From Plasmodium brasilianum (taxonomy: Eukaryota > Apicomplexa > Aconoidasida > Haemosporida > Plasmodiidae), in NCBI RefSeq assembly GCF_023973825.1, contig NC_090119.1, positions 62,001-126,000 on the forward strand: 64,000 nucleotides of DNA, written 5' to 3'. Under the pieces are notes generated by a model, which ran no database searches, was not told the DNA's origin, and saw only the letters and a program-made list of their open reading frames with translations. A program made the position numbers and the translations under genes. Positions 34,509-46,248 of this stretch are shown here, one piece after another. Each line of letters begins with the position of its first letter. The first letter of the stretch is position 1.

Positions 34509-34844
34509 GTATTTATATATATATGTATTTATATATCCGTATGCGGACTTGCAAAATAGCTGCAAATGCAGAAGTGATTCCTACGTGTAACAATAACAAC
34601 ACAATAAAAAAGACAAATGCATAAAAAATTATTTAATACTAATTATTACTTCTTCCTTTTTTGTGAAGCATAAATATTCAACATGAGTACTAGATGAAAC
34701 GAATGTGAGACATAAATACTTAAAATTCTTACCTTCAGTGTCCGTCTTTATGGTTAGAAACAGCGCTTTTGCCAAATCATATCCAACATATTTTTTAATG
34801 TACTCTAAATTTTCCTCATTCTTACTTTTTATTTTTACTTCCAT
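31484..34844 (-). CDS. Dpy-30-motif protein resembling radial spoke protein 2, six exons
   Basis: Exons, in transcript order: 34844-34733, 34363-33146, 32887-32604, 32460-32235, 32075-31878 and 31662-31484. All borders are GT..AG and phases run 1,1,0,1,1 without a break, giving 738 aa. The first junction restores a clear Dpy-30 dimerisation motif: YIKKYVGYDLAKAL before it and DPLTLISKHL after it. Residues about 90-330 may be a GAF-type fold (FLNLIKNVFEVENVYVGKI, later GDFLFIPIVYY), interrupted by an Asn/Ser/Glu-rich insertion. The C-terminal third is helical and charged (LWIEKKIQKRREKIWEI). Chlamydomonas RSP2 combines Dpy-30 and GAF domains, so an axonemal role in male gametes is inferred. 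The last exon may not be the final one. Confidence 0.7.
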
Positions 34845-35314
34845 TTTTAAAGTGTGTATACACACAAGGGGTATATAATAAAATAATAATTTAAAGAGGT
34901 GCTTTCTGATGATAATTTTATAAACTTTAGATTGTTTCTTTCTAACGTCATATTATAAATGCGCAGTTATGTTATTCTTTTTTCTCCATGTGATGATGGG
35001 CTTTTGTACGTACCTTTTTATTACTCTTCGCAGTTGAATATGTATACATGCATATATGCATACATTTATACATATATATACTTGTATACATGTCGCAATT
35101 TTTCTTTTTTTCCCCACTCTGGTATGTATAACAATTTTTCGTTTTTCTTTCCTATCGCTTTGGCATTTACATTTTTTATTTTACTTTTTTAAAAAAGGGA
35201 ATTTCGCAAAAATAAGACAAACAAGTAGGGAAAAAAAAAGTACACACACGCACACACGAAGAAGCATGAATATGGGCTGAGTATGTGGACATATAAATAA
35301 TACTATGCATATGC

Positions 35315-35350
<36 letters not shown>

Positions 35351-35829
35351 ATGGGGTATGTTTGCGCGTATTTTACTTTATATTGGATGTTTTAAAGCGT
35401 ACGCATACGCAGAAATAACAAAATGGTACGAAAAATAAATCAATGTAAAGACACATTTTTATTTAGAAGATATAGTATGAAAAGGCAAGAAAAAAAATGA
35501 AATGGAAAGAAAAAGGACAAAAGGGGACAAAAATGAACACAATGGGAGAAAAAAGGAACATAATGGGTACATAAAAGAACATAGAGAGCCGTAAAACAAT
35601 GTAATTCGATGTAAACAGAATGGGAGAAAACTCATCTTATGCTTATTTTTCTTTTCCGTGAATACTGTAACATTGCGCTTTTTTTCCCATTTGTAAAGGG
35701 CTTATTTGTAAAATCTTTTGGGTATAGCTTTTTACGCTTGTATAGATATGTGGTTTGGTTAGTCAGTCAAAACAATACATGACTATTTGTGAGTGTTTGC
35801 AAATGCTTGTGATTCTTTTTGTAGGTGTT
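34845..35829. other. intergenic region between two minus-strand genes
   Basis: Upstream of the Dpy-30 gene and downstream of the Nse4-like gene. It contains a (TA)n tract near 35317-35346 and several GGGACAAAA/GGGAGAAAA-like purine motifs near 35517-35570. No supported gene. Confidence 0.5.
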
Positions 35830-36855
35830 TTATGTGCCTAGTTCCCCCTTCACTCGCTTTGCTAATTTTTCCCATTTATGATACGACCAAGAAGTGAGCA
35901 AAGTTTGATTTTTTTTTTTTTTTTTTTTTTTTATTATTTGTTTATTTGGGCCATGTATTATAAAGCTATCATCACTGTCTTCTTGTTCAACATGTTGTTG
36001 AAGAGACTTTATACATAAGATGTTGTTATCATCTTTATAAAATTCTACATGCCCCTTAGATACAAGTAATGTAATTAAGAATAAACGAAAAGTAGTTTCA
36101 TTAAATCCATTCATTGGGTCACAATCAATAATAAAGTGTAAAAAGTTGATATGTTTGTTTATTTTTTCAAGTTCACTTAACTTATGTTTTAATTTCATTG
36201 ATTGTTCATAAGTTTCAAGTTTTATTTCAGGCTCATTGTTATCACATGTATACTCTTTTAATTTTTTATAACCACTGTGTAGTTGTTTTGTCCTGCTGTA
36301 TACTTTCTTTTCTTTTATTTCTATGTTAAATGTATTTGAATTCGTAAAAAATAGGTTTAAAGGAATAGTATCATAATTAATCGTGCAAAAAGAGAATGTT
36401 TTTACGCTAAAATAATGAGAAATTTTAGCAAAGCTTAATATTTTTTTCTTATCTTTGTCATTATTGTCATATTGTTTTCCTCCTTCTTTGTCATTGGAAT
36501 AATTATACATTTCATCATAACTCGGAAAATGCTCATTAAAATTCTCATTAAAAGTGTCTAATATTAACTTTAGTTTTTCTTTTAACGAAATAGTACTTAA
36601 CCCTTCTGCTTTAAAATTAATTATTTTAGATACTTGTTTTCCATATTGACATGATTTTTGTAATTTACTTATTTTATTATCCAAATTCATTACAATTTTT
36701 CTGTCAGTTTTTATTACTTTCTTTAATGCATTATTTTGTTCAGGTTGTATCAACTCGTCAACATTCAATTTGTCTATTTCATTTTGAATGTACAGCTCAT
36801 CAATTTTTCTACTGTTGCTTCCTCTTTTTTCTTTCGTTCCTTCGCTTTCCGACAT
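35830..36855 (-). CDS. Nse4-like kleisin of the SMC5/6 complex
   Basis: Probable non-SMC element 4, the kleisin bridging the Smc5 and Smc6 heads in the nuclear SMC5/6 complex used in recombination repair and rDNA stability. The N-terminal third matches the family's helical pattern: residues about 35-100 with LIQPEQNNALKK, a TDRKIVMNLDNKI block and SLKEKLKLIL. The C-terminal winged-helix region has GFNETTFRLFLITLLVSKGH followed by FYKDDNNILCI, matching the family's pattern of a Phe/Thr-rich helix, a Lys-x-Gly turn and a beta strand. A poly-Lys run precedes the C terminus. The single exon gives 341 aa, near the usual 300-400. Assignment is by eye and moderate; no other family fits as well. Confidence 0.65.
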   Translation of the reverse strand: MSESEGTKEKRGSNSRKIDELYIQNEIDKLNVDELIQPEQNNALKKVIKTDRKIVMNLDNKISKLQKSCQYGKQVSKIINFKAEGLSTISLKEKLKLILDTFNENFNEHFPSYDEMYNYSNDKEGGKQYDNNDKDKKKILSFAKISHYFSVKTFSFCTINYDTIPLNLFFTNSNTFNIEIKEKKVYSRTKQLHSGYKKLKEYTCDNNEPEIKLETYEQSMKLKHKLSELEKINKHINFLHFIIDCDPMNGFNETTFRLFLITLLVSKGHVEFYKDDNNILCIKSLQQHVEQEDSDDSFIIHGPNKQIIKKKKKKKNQTLLTSWSYHKWEKLAKRVKGELGT

Positions 36856-36899
36856 TGTATCAAAGCGCCTTCACCCCAGCGGGCACGCACGTGAATATG

Positions 36900-37050
36900 C
36901 ACAAATGTGCGTAAATACGTACAAATATGTACAAATGTGCGTAAATACGTACAAATATGTACAAATATGTACAAATATGTACAAAAACGTACAAATATGT
37001 ACAAATATGTACAAATATGTACAAATACGTACACATATGCATAAATACAT
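36900..37050. repeat. ACAAATATGT 10-base tandem repeat
   Basis: About fifteen tandem 10-base units (ACAAATATGT with variants ACAAATGTGC, GTAAATACGT and ACAAAAACGT) begin about 45 bases upstream of the Nse4-like ATG, inside its likely 5' leader. Because 10 is close to one helical turn, the T and A steps recur in phase, which could curve the DNA. Confidence 0.8.
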
Positions 37051-37424
37051 ACAAATACGTATATGTATATATAAATATATATAGTTACATGTATAGTTAC
37101 CTATACAGTTACATATATAGTTTCTTATACATTTATATTTGCACGTCAACCTCGAAGCAATTTCATTTTTCCGTGTTATAATTTTCTTTTTTTTCTTTTT
37201 TTTTTCTTCAGAATTGCTTTTTGCGTTAAAATATTTCGTATGATTAATATGTACTTCGAACAAGTTGTAATTCCCTCACAAACTTGTGAGTATTGCACAT
37301 CATTATTACAGTAGCAACGGGGTGGGTCTTTTCAAGTAATCCACGACTTCATGCCATTATTTTTTCAAATAAAAATGTTCCATTTAAAATTTATACACGC
37401 GCATACATACATAGATAGATACAC

Positions 37425-37530
37425 ATGTATGTACGTATGTACGTATGTATGTACGTATGTATGTATGTATGTATGTACGTATGTATGTACGTATGTATGT
37501 ACGTATGTATGTACGTATGTATGTATATAT
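37425..37530. repeat. GTAC/GTAT tetranucleotide repeat
   Basis: About 25 units of GTAT and GTAC in mixed order. It is near-palindromic on both strands, so it gives open frames on both that are only Tyr/Val/Met/Cys or His/Thr/Tyr and not genes. Confidence 0.85.
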
Positions 37531-37591
37531 GTATTTATGCATGTACATGTGCATGTACATTTACGCTGAAAAAGTTTAACCATAAATGTGA

Positions 37592-37626
<35 letters not shown>

Positions 37627-38139
37627 ACATAAAGCTTTTAATTAATAAAAAGAATTATATAATATATGGCATGCATATACCAACTAAAAAAGCAAATGTG
37701 AAAAATGAATGAAGAATTAAAATGGGGAAAAATTAAAAAAAGGGATGTACGTGTAACATTTATGCGCATATAATACATAGAAATACATATACACACAAAA
37801 GCATACACATATACAAACGCATATATATACTTGTACATATGTACACATGTGATACATTATATAATACCAACAATGGCACATGTGCATATCAAAATGAAAA
37901 CATAAAAAGCAAACAAAAAATAAATAAATAGAAAGGTGGCTGATAACTTTTAATAAACAAAATCGTTGGAGCCATAAAGCGGCTGTCAATTTAATTAGGA
38001 GCTATTTTTGGCTTCATTTTAACGTTTTCCATTTTTATGCCTATATTTCTGGGTTTTCCATTTTTACGCTTACGTTTATCATTTTTTTTCTCCTCTTACG
38101 ATGTATTTTAATTTTTTTAATATATAGCATTTTGAAAAG

Positions 38140-41100
38140 TTACATTATTCCGTTTGTTATTCTCTGAAAATAATCATATTGCACGCTACGAAAGTTGTTA
38201 ATCGATGCTTCAATTAGCGCATTGATTCTCTGTATGCACTAAAAAAGGGGAAAGAGGGGGGGAAAAACAAAATAAAGAAATAAAATAAAGAAATAAAAAA
38301 AAAAATTACAAAAATATGTTTAAAAAAAAAAAAAAAAAAAAGGCATATGGCAATAAGCAAAAATACAAATTTAATACACATTAAAAGCAGTACATAATAT
38401 GAAATTTTTTTTTCAGTATTTAATATTTGCTCTCGAGTGAAGTTATGTGCATAGTTACATATGAACATGTATACACACGCACACACACATATATATATAT
38501 ATATATAAGCCTCGACTTACCATATCAACGGTCAGGTTTGTCATAAATCGTTCCTTCAGAGAGTCTAAGCAAAACTGCGTGCCGCCAGCAAAACAAGGTA
38601 TTTTCAGAGCTGCGGGAGGACGAGAGCGTAATAAAAAAGGAAAGGTAGTACATGAATGTGGTTGTAAAGAGAAAAAAAAAAAATAGGTAAACATGAATAC
38701 GCAAACATGAATACGCAAACATGAATACGCAAACATGAATATGTAAACATGAATACGCAAACATGAATATGTAAACATGAATATGTAAACATGAACACCC
38801 ACATCCACATATACATATACGTATGTACGCGTGCACGTATAAATGACTCGGAAATGAGGCCACGAACGCGCCCGATGGAATAGCAGTACCAACCTGGCAT
38901 CATCAACTCGACGAAAAGAATGATCTCTTCCGAGTGCTTTCGAGCTTCCAAGAAGCCGCTAACAATAAGTCGTCTGAAATATTCATAGTTATCTGATTTT
39001 TCTCCATCCATAATGTCTAAATATTCCTGTGTTAATTTGAACGGGGATGTTTCGAAATTGACATTACCAGGGGAGTTTGTAAGCATATATCCATAATCTA
39101 TATGTATTAGATGACCATCCGAGTCTAGCAACATATTTCCATTGTGTCTATCTTTTACTTGTAGTAAGTACGAAATGAGTGAGTAAGCCGCATGGCTCTC
39201 GATGAAATTCTAAAAAGGGAATAACACACAGGAATATATAAAAAAAAAAAAAAAAAAAAGCATATGTAGATCTGTTAATAACCACGTATATACACATGAA
39301 CATGTGCATGGAAATCGAGACACGATGGCCACGTAGTTCGACACAGAGACGGTAAATAACAAAATGAGGCAACTGCCAACACGAAATGCTAGCACAAAAT
39401 GCCAACACAAAATGCTAGCACAAAATGCTAGCACAAAATGCAAATACGACTGCTGATTCAAGTGCCAACTCATATGACGGAACAAATAACAGCCACATGC
39501 ACATGATTAATCCCTACCTTTTTGGCCTCAAATATATAATCGGCAAAAACAATGTTGAAGATCGTTGATATACTATCTGTTCCAAATTTTCTCTTCAAGG
39601 AGTCGACTGAACAAGTATCATTAACATATTCAATGATTCCAGAGTTAGAACCTGTAACTAATATTTCATATGGTCGTAACCATAAGGGTAATCCAGCATT
39701 ATCAAAAATAATTTTAAATTGTCTTATTAATTGAGAAGCTAATAATTCTTGTCTTAAATCATCACCTCCTTTAACTATTACACATTTGAGATCCCAACTT
39801 TTCAATTTTCCATATGGTGATACTTTTCTAATTTTCTTTTTTTTTTCTTCAAATAGTTCTCCCCATAACAATCTTTTTATTATTTTGCAATTCTTTTTTT
39901 TAAACTCTTCATTCATATAATTTTCCGGTTTGAAATATTCACTTATGTCCAGTGGGTTACTTGGGTATTCCACCGGGTAGTAGCTGTGCCTGCAAGGGGG
40001 CATGTTCCCACCGTCATTTTGGTTACTGCCACAATTGCTATTGCTATTGCTGCTGTTACTGTTACAATCACTTTTAAGATCTCTTTTATGGCCACTTATA
40101 CCACTACTGGCATCACTCCCACTGGCATTATCGCTACTGCTACTGCTACTGCTACCACTTGTAGCCGAGGGTTTGCTCCTCCTTTTGTCTTCCTTCTGCC
40201 CGTACGGATAACCATTCGATCCATCATCTACAACTGTATCACTACAACCAATTAAATTATTTTCATTTTTCCTTTTCAGCTTTTCATATGTTACATGCTG
40301 ATATAGATTTTTTTCTATCAAAATGTCATTCAAACCACTACTTATGCTTTCTACAGACGTTTTAATATTATTACTAGTATTTTCACTAGAGTTAATTTCA
40401 CATTTTTCTGAACTATTATTTAAATAACTAGGCATAGAAACAGACCTTGAGTTTAAAATATAGTTTTTCTTAGCTCCTAAAGTAGTTGATATATTATCTT
40501 TGTTTGCTGTTTGAAAATTTTTCCTTCTTCCAACACTCCTTTCGGCTTCTGCCTTTTCTCCATTCTCACCATTATCATGGTAACTATCATAGTAACTATC
40601 ATAGTAACTGTTATCGTAACTGTTATCGTAACTGTTATCGTAACTGTCATCTCCTTTTAACCCTATACATCTTTTTATAAGTGAAATATTCTCCTCTTCA
40701 TTTAAACCAAAAGATATTAAGTTTTCCTTCCTTAAATCGTTCACTATACAATTGTATGTATATATATCATCCATTTTTAGTGCGCTTAAATCCGCTACAC
40801 TGTTGTTGCTACTGCCGTTGATGTTACTATTACTACTATTGTTATATTTATTTTTTATCTTTTCTTTTTTCTTTTCCCCCTTCTCTCCATCCTTTTCTTC
40901 ATATTTGTCTAAACTGCAATTACGGTTAACAGTTACGTCCTCTTTTGAGCTATTAGTCTTTTTCTTGTTAGTCTCCTCTCCTTCTCTGCTCTCTCTTCTT
41001 CCTATACTTCCTCTTCTCCTTCTTCTACTTCCTTCCTCTTTTTCATAATCATACAAACTACACTTTTCGTCATAGCACCCATAATTTTTCGAAAATAAAA

Positions 41101-44100
41101 AATTTCTCGACAAAAGGTGACTTCTTTTCAACTTGTCCTCCTTTTCTTTTTCGTCTTCTTTTTCGTCTTCTTTTTCGTCTTCTTTTTCGTCTTCTTTTTC
41201 GTCTTCTTTTTCGTCTTCTTTTTTGTCTACTTTTTTGTCTACTTTTTTGTCTACTTTTTTGTCTACTTTTTCGCCCTCCTTTTTGTCTACTTTTTCGCCC
41301 TCCTTTTTGTCTACTTTTTCGCCCTCTTTTTGCCCCTCTTCCTCTTTCAGTTTCCCTTCCTCATTATCCTCTTCTTCGTCCTTTTCTCTCCCCCCACTTG
41401 CATCTTTCCCATCTTTCCCCGGTTGCCTCCTTTTATTCCTTTCAACGAGGAACATCTTTTTGGTTGAATAGAAAATATTGTCGGAAATATGGCTAATATC
41501 CTCGTCCAAATCTGCAACTTCAAATACTAGTAAGTATGGGGCTCTCTTCTTTGAAAAAAATATTTTACATTCTTCATGACTAAAGTGTAATATCTGTAAA
41601 TTAGTATATCTATAACAGTTCTCAGCTATTTTGTTATCGCTTTTATTGCTACATGATGACCAAGATAAGCATTCTAAAGGTATGCATAATCCTGTCATGG
41701 CAAATATATTCTCACACGATGCAACAATACACCTTCTCATAAGCATCCAACTGTTTAATGAATAAACAAATCTTTTCAATAACTCATTTCTTAAATCTAT
41801 ATCTGGTTCAAGAGGTAACAAATTAGAAACAGAAATAATTAAATTAATAAAATTGTTTAAGAGACTAAAATAATCACATCTTCTTTGTTTCATAAAAAAC
41901 TGCTGTAGTTCTTCGATCATATCAAAACTGTATTTAAAATCAGGAAGAGAGAATTTCGAAAAACTTAAAGGATTACCTAACTTAGAATAAGTACTAGGTA
42001 ATTTAACTTTTGCCCTTGCTATAGATAATGGGCCAGAATTTATAATATAACATGCAGGTAATCTAGGAGATGATATAAGTACATTCATATCTTTTTTCTT
42101 TTTTGTAACAGTAATTCTTTCTCTCAGTTCATATGTAGGTCCTTCCCCTCTTGTCACATCCGTAGTTTGTACTTGGTTCTTTTCAGTATTACTATTATTT
42201 TTCAAAAGTTGTTCATCATTCTGCTTTATGTTAAAATTACAATTTTTTACGTATGCAGGATACAGATCTTCTACTCTTTTTTCCCCACGTACGTTAGAAC
42301 CGATGTAATGATTACAATTATTGTCATTATATAATTTGTTTTTACTAATATTTCGCCTTCTTCTTTCCTTTATAACAGCTTCTTTAAAATTGTGCATAAA
42401 AGACATTGCTCCTTTGTCAATAGGGTTACTTTCAATTAGATTTTTCAGAGCATAAGAATTACAAGAATTATTCAGGCATTTATTATACATTTTTATTTTA
42501 TTTAACTTTTCATTGATCCTTATTTTTCTAATAATAAATTTTCGTTTGAATAGAAGAGGGTATGCCAAATTAAGTAAATATGATTGTTTATTTTCTTTAA
42601 AATTTTTGCATTCATTATTTAAAGGTTTACAATTAACTACAGCCATTTCTATTTCTTGTATCATTCGTTGAGCTAAATCTTTATACTTACTAGAGTTGTC
42701 TTCTACTATGGAATGGTATATCCAGCATAATTTCAAAGCAAAATGCATGGATTTACTTGCTTTATCTAATAAGAAACGATAAAGAGAGGAAGATTCATAT
42801 CTCACAAGTGATATCTGACTTAACTGTGGTAGATAAAACAAAATGTCTTTATACTTTCTTTGTGTATATAACGAATTAACTAAGTATTCATGTACTCCTA
42901 CTTCTTTTCTGTCATATAAATACCTTATATGTAGATGTGTATCAAAATATTCACAGCGGAATAGTCGTAATAAGCTACCTTCTTTCAATGTGTTCTTAGA
43001 AGCTCTTGCTTTATTTGAATCATCATGTTTATTAGTTACGACTTGTTCATTTTCGTTCCTGTTATAGTACTCACGTTTGTCATTATTTAATTCTCTCCAT
43101 TCACTTTTATTTCTTTCTTCTTGACCTTTTTCATTCATATAATTTTCCCCTTTTTTTATTTCATTTATTATCTTAGGGATGGAAGAAGGAGATTCCTTAA
43201 AAATTTTTGAAATGCTCTCTCTAATTTGTTCCTTATCCTTTCCCGCACGACCATCACTGATGGGGCTGCTGGGGATTCTGCGGCTACTACTGCTACCACT
43301 GCTACCACTGCTGCTATCTCTGTAGCTATTGCTATTTCTATTAAAGTGTTTGCTTTTTTTTTTTATTTCTTCGCTTTGTAATTTTTTTTCATATAACTCA
43401 ATAATTTTGATGCTCTTTTTATTATCTGACTCAACGATGTTCTCTTTTTTGTGTACTCTCCTCCCCTTGTCACTACTTGAATCTTCATTATAATTGGAAC
43501 TACCAGGACTGATTCTTATCCTCATGGGGCCCCTGCTCGCGTCTTCTTTTGTATTTTCGTCGTTATTACCCATCGGAATCCTTACATCTCTAGGGGAGCC
43601 GTTAAAATTAATTCTGCTCTTTGTGTCCTTGCCCGCGTTCCTGAGGGTACCTCCATTTATGTTATTGCTAGTGCCAGAATTATTAATGTCATTTCCAGAA
43701 TTATTAATGTCATTTCCTGCATTATTAATGTCATTGCCAACACTGTTGGCGTACATAGCGTGACATAGTGTCTCCCCTCCTTCAAGTTCTCTCCCCCCAA
43801 TATTCTGCGAACAATTTTGATTATCTTTTATACTGGAGTGTACGAGCTGTTCTTCAATAGTTACAATATTTTTTTCACTACCATTATTATTTTCTTTTTG
43901 CTCTTCCAAATGACTGGTACCATTACTTGGTTTATTATGTATGCGAGATGTAAGCGAATAATTTAAATCAAAACTTTTATTGTTATTACATGATTCCTCT
44001 TGAACAATATATTCACAATTTTGTAAATTTTCATAATGTCCCTTATTTGTATTATTATTGTTTTCATCTTTGAGCAAACATTTGTCTTCTGTATTTTTTA

Positions 44101-44353
44101 AAGGAGTATGTGTCAGTTCAAGTTCATCTCTATACATGGGTGTATTATTACTATGACTGTAAAATGTTTTATATATTGTTTCACCTATTGATGATGTTAA
44201 TAATTTCTTTGCTTCATAATATATAGATTCCCTTAATGCATAACCTTCTTTTTCACCTTCACCATTTGAAGCTTTGTATCCTTCATTCTTTACCCCTCTT
44301 TCTCCTTCATTCTTTACACCTTTTACTTCTTCAATGTTATTCTTTTCCCTCAT
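38140..44353 (-). CDS. PI4K: phosphatidylinositol 4-kinase (PI4K III-beta type), four exons
   Basis: Makes PI4P on Golgi/secretory membranes; the Plasmodium enzyme is a validated antimalarial target. Exons in order: 44353-39518, 39209-38894, 38609-38521 and 38238-38140; phases 0,1,0, all GT..AG, 1,779 aa. The start is fixed by an in-frame TGA six codons upstream. Residues 1-450 are low complexity. The helical PIK region lies near 480-620 ([20 protein letters not shown]). An acidic and Lys/Asp repeat occupies much of about 980-1110. The kinase domain starts near 1520 with the nucleotide-binding Lys in [17 protein letters not shown], then [12 protein letters not shown]. Exon 2 supplies the catalytic loop DRHNGN (from 1632) and HIDYG (DYG 1650-1652, where most kinases have DFG). 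The end, NYQRITNGI-like in other PI4Ks, is present here as [10 protein letters not shown]. All catalytic residues appear intact. Confidence 0.95.
38688..38795. repeat. 14-base minisatellite in PI4K intron 2
   Basis: Seven to eight copies of AAACATGAATACGC and its variant AAACATGAATATGT lie inside the second PI4K intron (38610-38893). The two unit types alternate in blocks, which suggests recent slippage. Confidence 0.85.
39375..39445. repeat. 13-base minisatellite in PI4K intron 1
   Basis: Five copies of a unit like ACAAAATGCTAGC (variant ACAAAATGCCAAC) lie inside the first PI4K intron (39210-39517), next to GC-richer sequence. Confidence 0.8.
41145..41340 (-). repeat. 12- and 27-base coding repeats in PI4K
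   Basis: The template carries repeated GTCTTCTTTTTC and GTCTACTTTTTT units, encoding EKED, DKKV and KEGEKV repeats in the acidic/basic region before the kinase domain. All periods are multiples of three, so the frame is kept. Confidence 0.85.
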
Positions 44354-44389
44354 CGTTGTTTCTACTATTCACTTCTATCGGTACTACTA

Positions 44390-44465
44390 CCAGCTGTACT
44401 TCCGGCTGTACTTCCAGCTGTACTTCCGGCTGTACTTCCAGCAGTACTTCCAGCAGTACTACCAA
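44390..44465. repeat. TACTTCCAGCTG 12-base repeat upstream of PI4K
   Basis: Six units of TACTTCCAGCTG or TACTTCCGGCTG, later TACTTCCAGCAG, begin about 40 bases upstream of the PI4K start codon, in its likely 5' UTR. Marked G+C content (about 50%) sets it apart from the surroundings. Confidence 0.85.
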
Positions 44466-45129
44466 TGCTAATGATAATACTAACTCCAATGCCAATGTCA
44501 ACGCCAGTACCAGCACCAATAAGTGCTACAGTTTTTATTATTATTTATTTTACCTCCCTTTTTTCTTAACAAATACGTACGAATTAATAAAACACTTTTA
44601 CTACAAAAGATATACTGATTAAGTTTACCCTTATGTGTGTATATGTTTATTATTATTTTTTTTTTTTTCCTATTTTTTAGAAATATTATGTATTCTCTTC
44701 ATTTACACATGAAATATGTAAAAGTTATGGTTTAAAGACTGCGTTATCTTTCATATTGCTCTAATTAGGATTTCTATAAGTTTTCTCTTTTTAATTATTC
44801 TTGTTCTTTTGTACTGTTGATTGTTGGTATTTCCTTTTGTCATTATTCATATAGTTTTTGCTCAGTATTATTTTGTGCTTTTTTTGCTTTGTACATTGTT
44901 CTTTCAGTTTTGTATTTTGCCTTCTCTTTTTTATCTTATCTTTTTGCCTTCTCTTTTTTATCTTACCTTTTTGCCTTCTCTTTTTTATCTTACTTTTTTT
45001 GCCTTCTATTTTGCAATTTATTTCTTATTTTTATTATTATCTTTTACTTCTTTGCTTTTTCCTTTATATTTTTATTTCACATTCTTGTTTTTTCCTTTTC
45101 CTTTTATTTTTACTGCTCGTTTTTGTTTC

Positions 45130-45295
45130 TTCTTTTAACTTTTATTTTTTTTCCCTTTTTTATTTTTTTTCCCTTTTTTATTTTTTTCCCCTTTTTTATT
45201 TTTTTTCCCTTTTTTATTTTTTTCCCTTTTTTATTTTTTTCCCCTTTTTTATTTTTTTTCCCTTTTTTATTTTTTTCCCTTTTTTATTTTTTTTT
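45130..45295. repeat. CCCTTTTTTATTTTTTTC repeat
   Basis: About nine tandem units of 14-17 bases, all pyrimidine except one A per unit. Such a strongly one-sided pyrimidine tract could form triplex or act as a boundary; no coding function. Confidence 0.8.
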
Positions 45296-46214
45296 TATTC
45301 TTTTCATTTTTGTTTTTCATTTTTATGTTCTTGAGTTCACATATTTTGTTCATGCCCCTCTGCCTATTTAAGTATTGATCAAACGAAAACATTGGAAATA
45401 TGGTAAATTATGGTCTTACAAAATTTAAAATAAAAAGGTAGTAGAGGGATGGAAAAGAAAAGAATTTCTATAAAAAATATTGCTTTTTAAATATGCAAAT
45501 TTTTTTAATTTGGTTTTATTCCAACTGAATATAACTTGCTAAAGATAAAACTGATCTTAATATTCCTTTGAAATTTTGTGGATGTTTTGGCCTATATATA
45601 CGCATGCACATATTATACGCATATACCCGAACTCATATCTATATACATATGTGTAACACGAAACATATATAAACAATTGCGCCCCTTGGACCTTACTATA
45701 TTTCGCGTTATATTTTTTCATGTTCTTAACTATATGTACCTAAATGCTATTGGATTAGTGTTGCATATGATTAGGCTTTATTAGTATTCTCAAAAATAGA
45801 TACCCCAAATAATAGACACTCAAATGTGTAGTCAGTAGCATAAGCACATGAACAGGTAAGGTAGTACGGACGCGAAAGTATTAGGAAACGTATACAGAAA
45901 TAGTGTATAAAAAAATATCTGAATATTACATGAATAATGCATGAAAAACACATGAAAAATTCGTATATACATGAACATATTCTTTCCGCTCTCCCTGTCA
46001 CCTACATTATTCTTTTGTTTTTTTGTTTTTGAGCAAAAAAATGCATTTTGAATGAAGTTGCTCATTACGTCCATATTATTACCCTTCTAATTCTTTATAT
46101 CCCCCCATACATACATATATACACACATATATACACACATATATACATACATATATACATACATATATACATACATATATACATACATATATACATACAT
46201 ATACACATACATAT

Positions 46215-46248
<34 letters not shown>

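Larger units (their letters stand above)
36856..38139. other. intergenic region with two short-period repeats
   Basis: Separates the start of the Nse4-like gene from the end of PI4K. It holds a 10-base repeat (36900-37050), a GTAC/GTAT tetranucleotide repeat (37425-37530) and a poly(A) run of about 30 (37592-37622). A minus-strand open block near 37140-37263 (FEVHINHTKYFNAKSNSEEK) has natural composition but no ATG and no joining exon, so it is not called. Confidence 0.5.

Noticed and set aside
33081..34565. Single-exon reading of the Dpy-30 gene with a Tyr/Ile-rich hydrophobic N terminus
   Set aside because: The apparent membrane segment is intron sequence of TA repeats; a good donor and acceptor in matching phase replace it.
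37140..37263. Minus-strand open block upstream of the Nse4-like gene
   Set aside because: No ATG in frame, runs into a 10-base repeat, and the Nse4-like gene has its own good start.
38455..39408. Several overlapping minus-strand open frames around the PI4K 3' half, some with His/Val/Phe repeats
   Set aside because: They run through PI4K introns 1-3 and their minisatellites; the real exons are short and join in phase.
44817..45371. 184-codon plus-strand frame rich in Phe/Ser/Leu
   Set aside because: Produced by a pyrimidine-rich repeat tract; all three frames stay open together.
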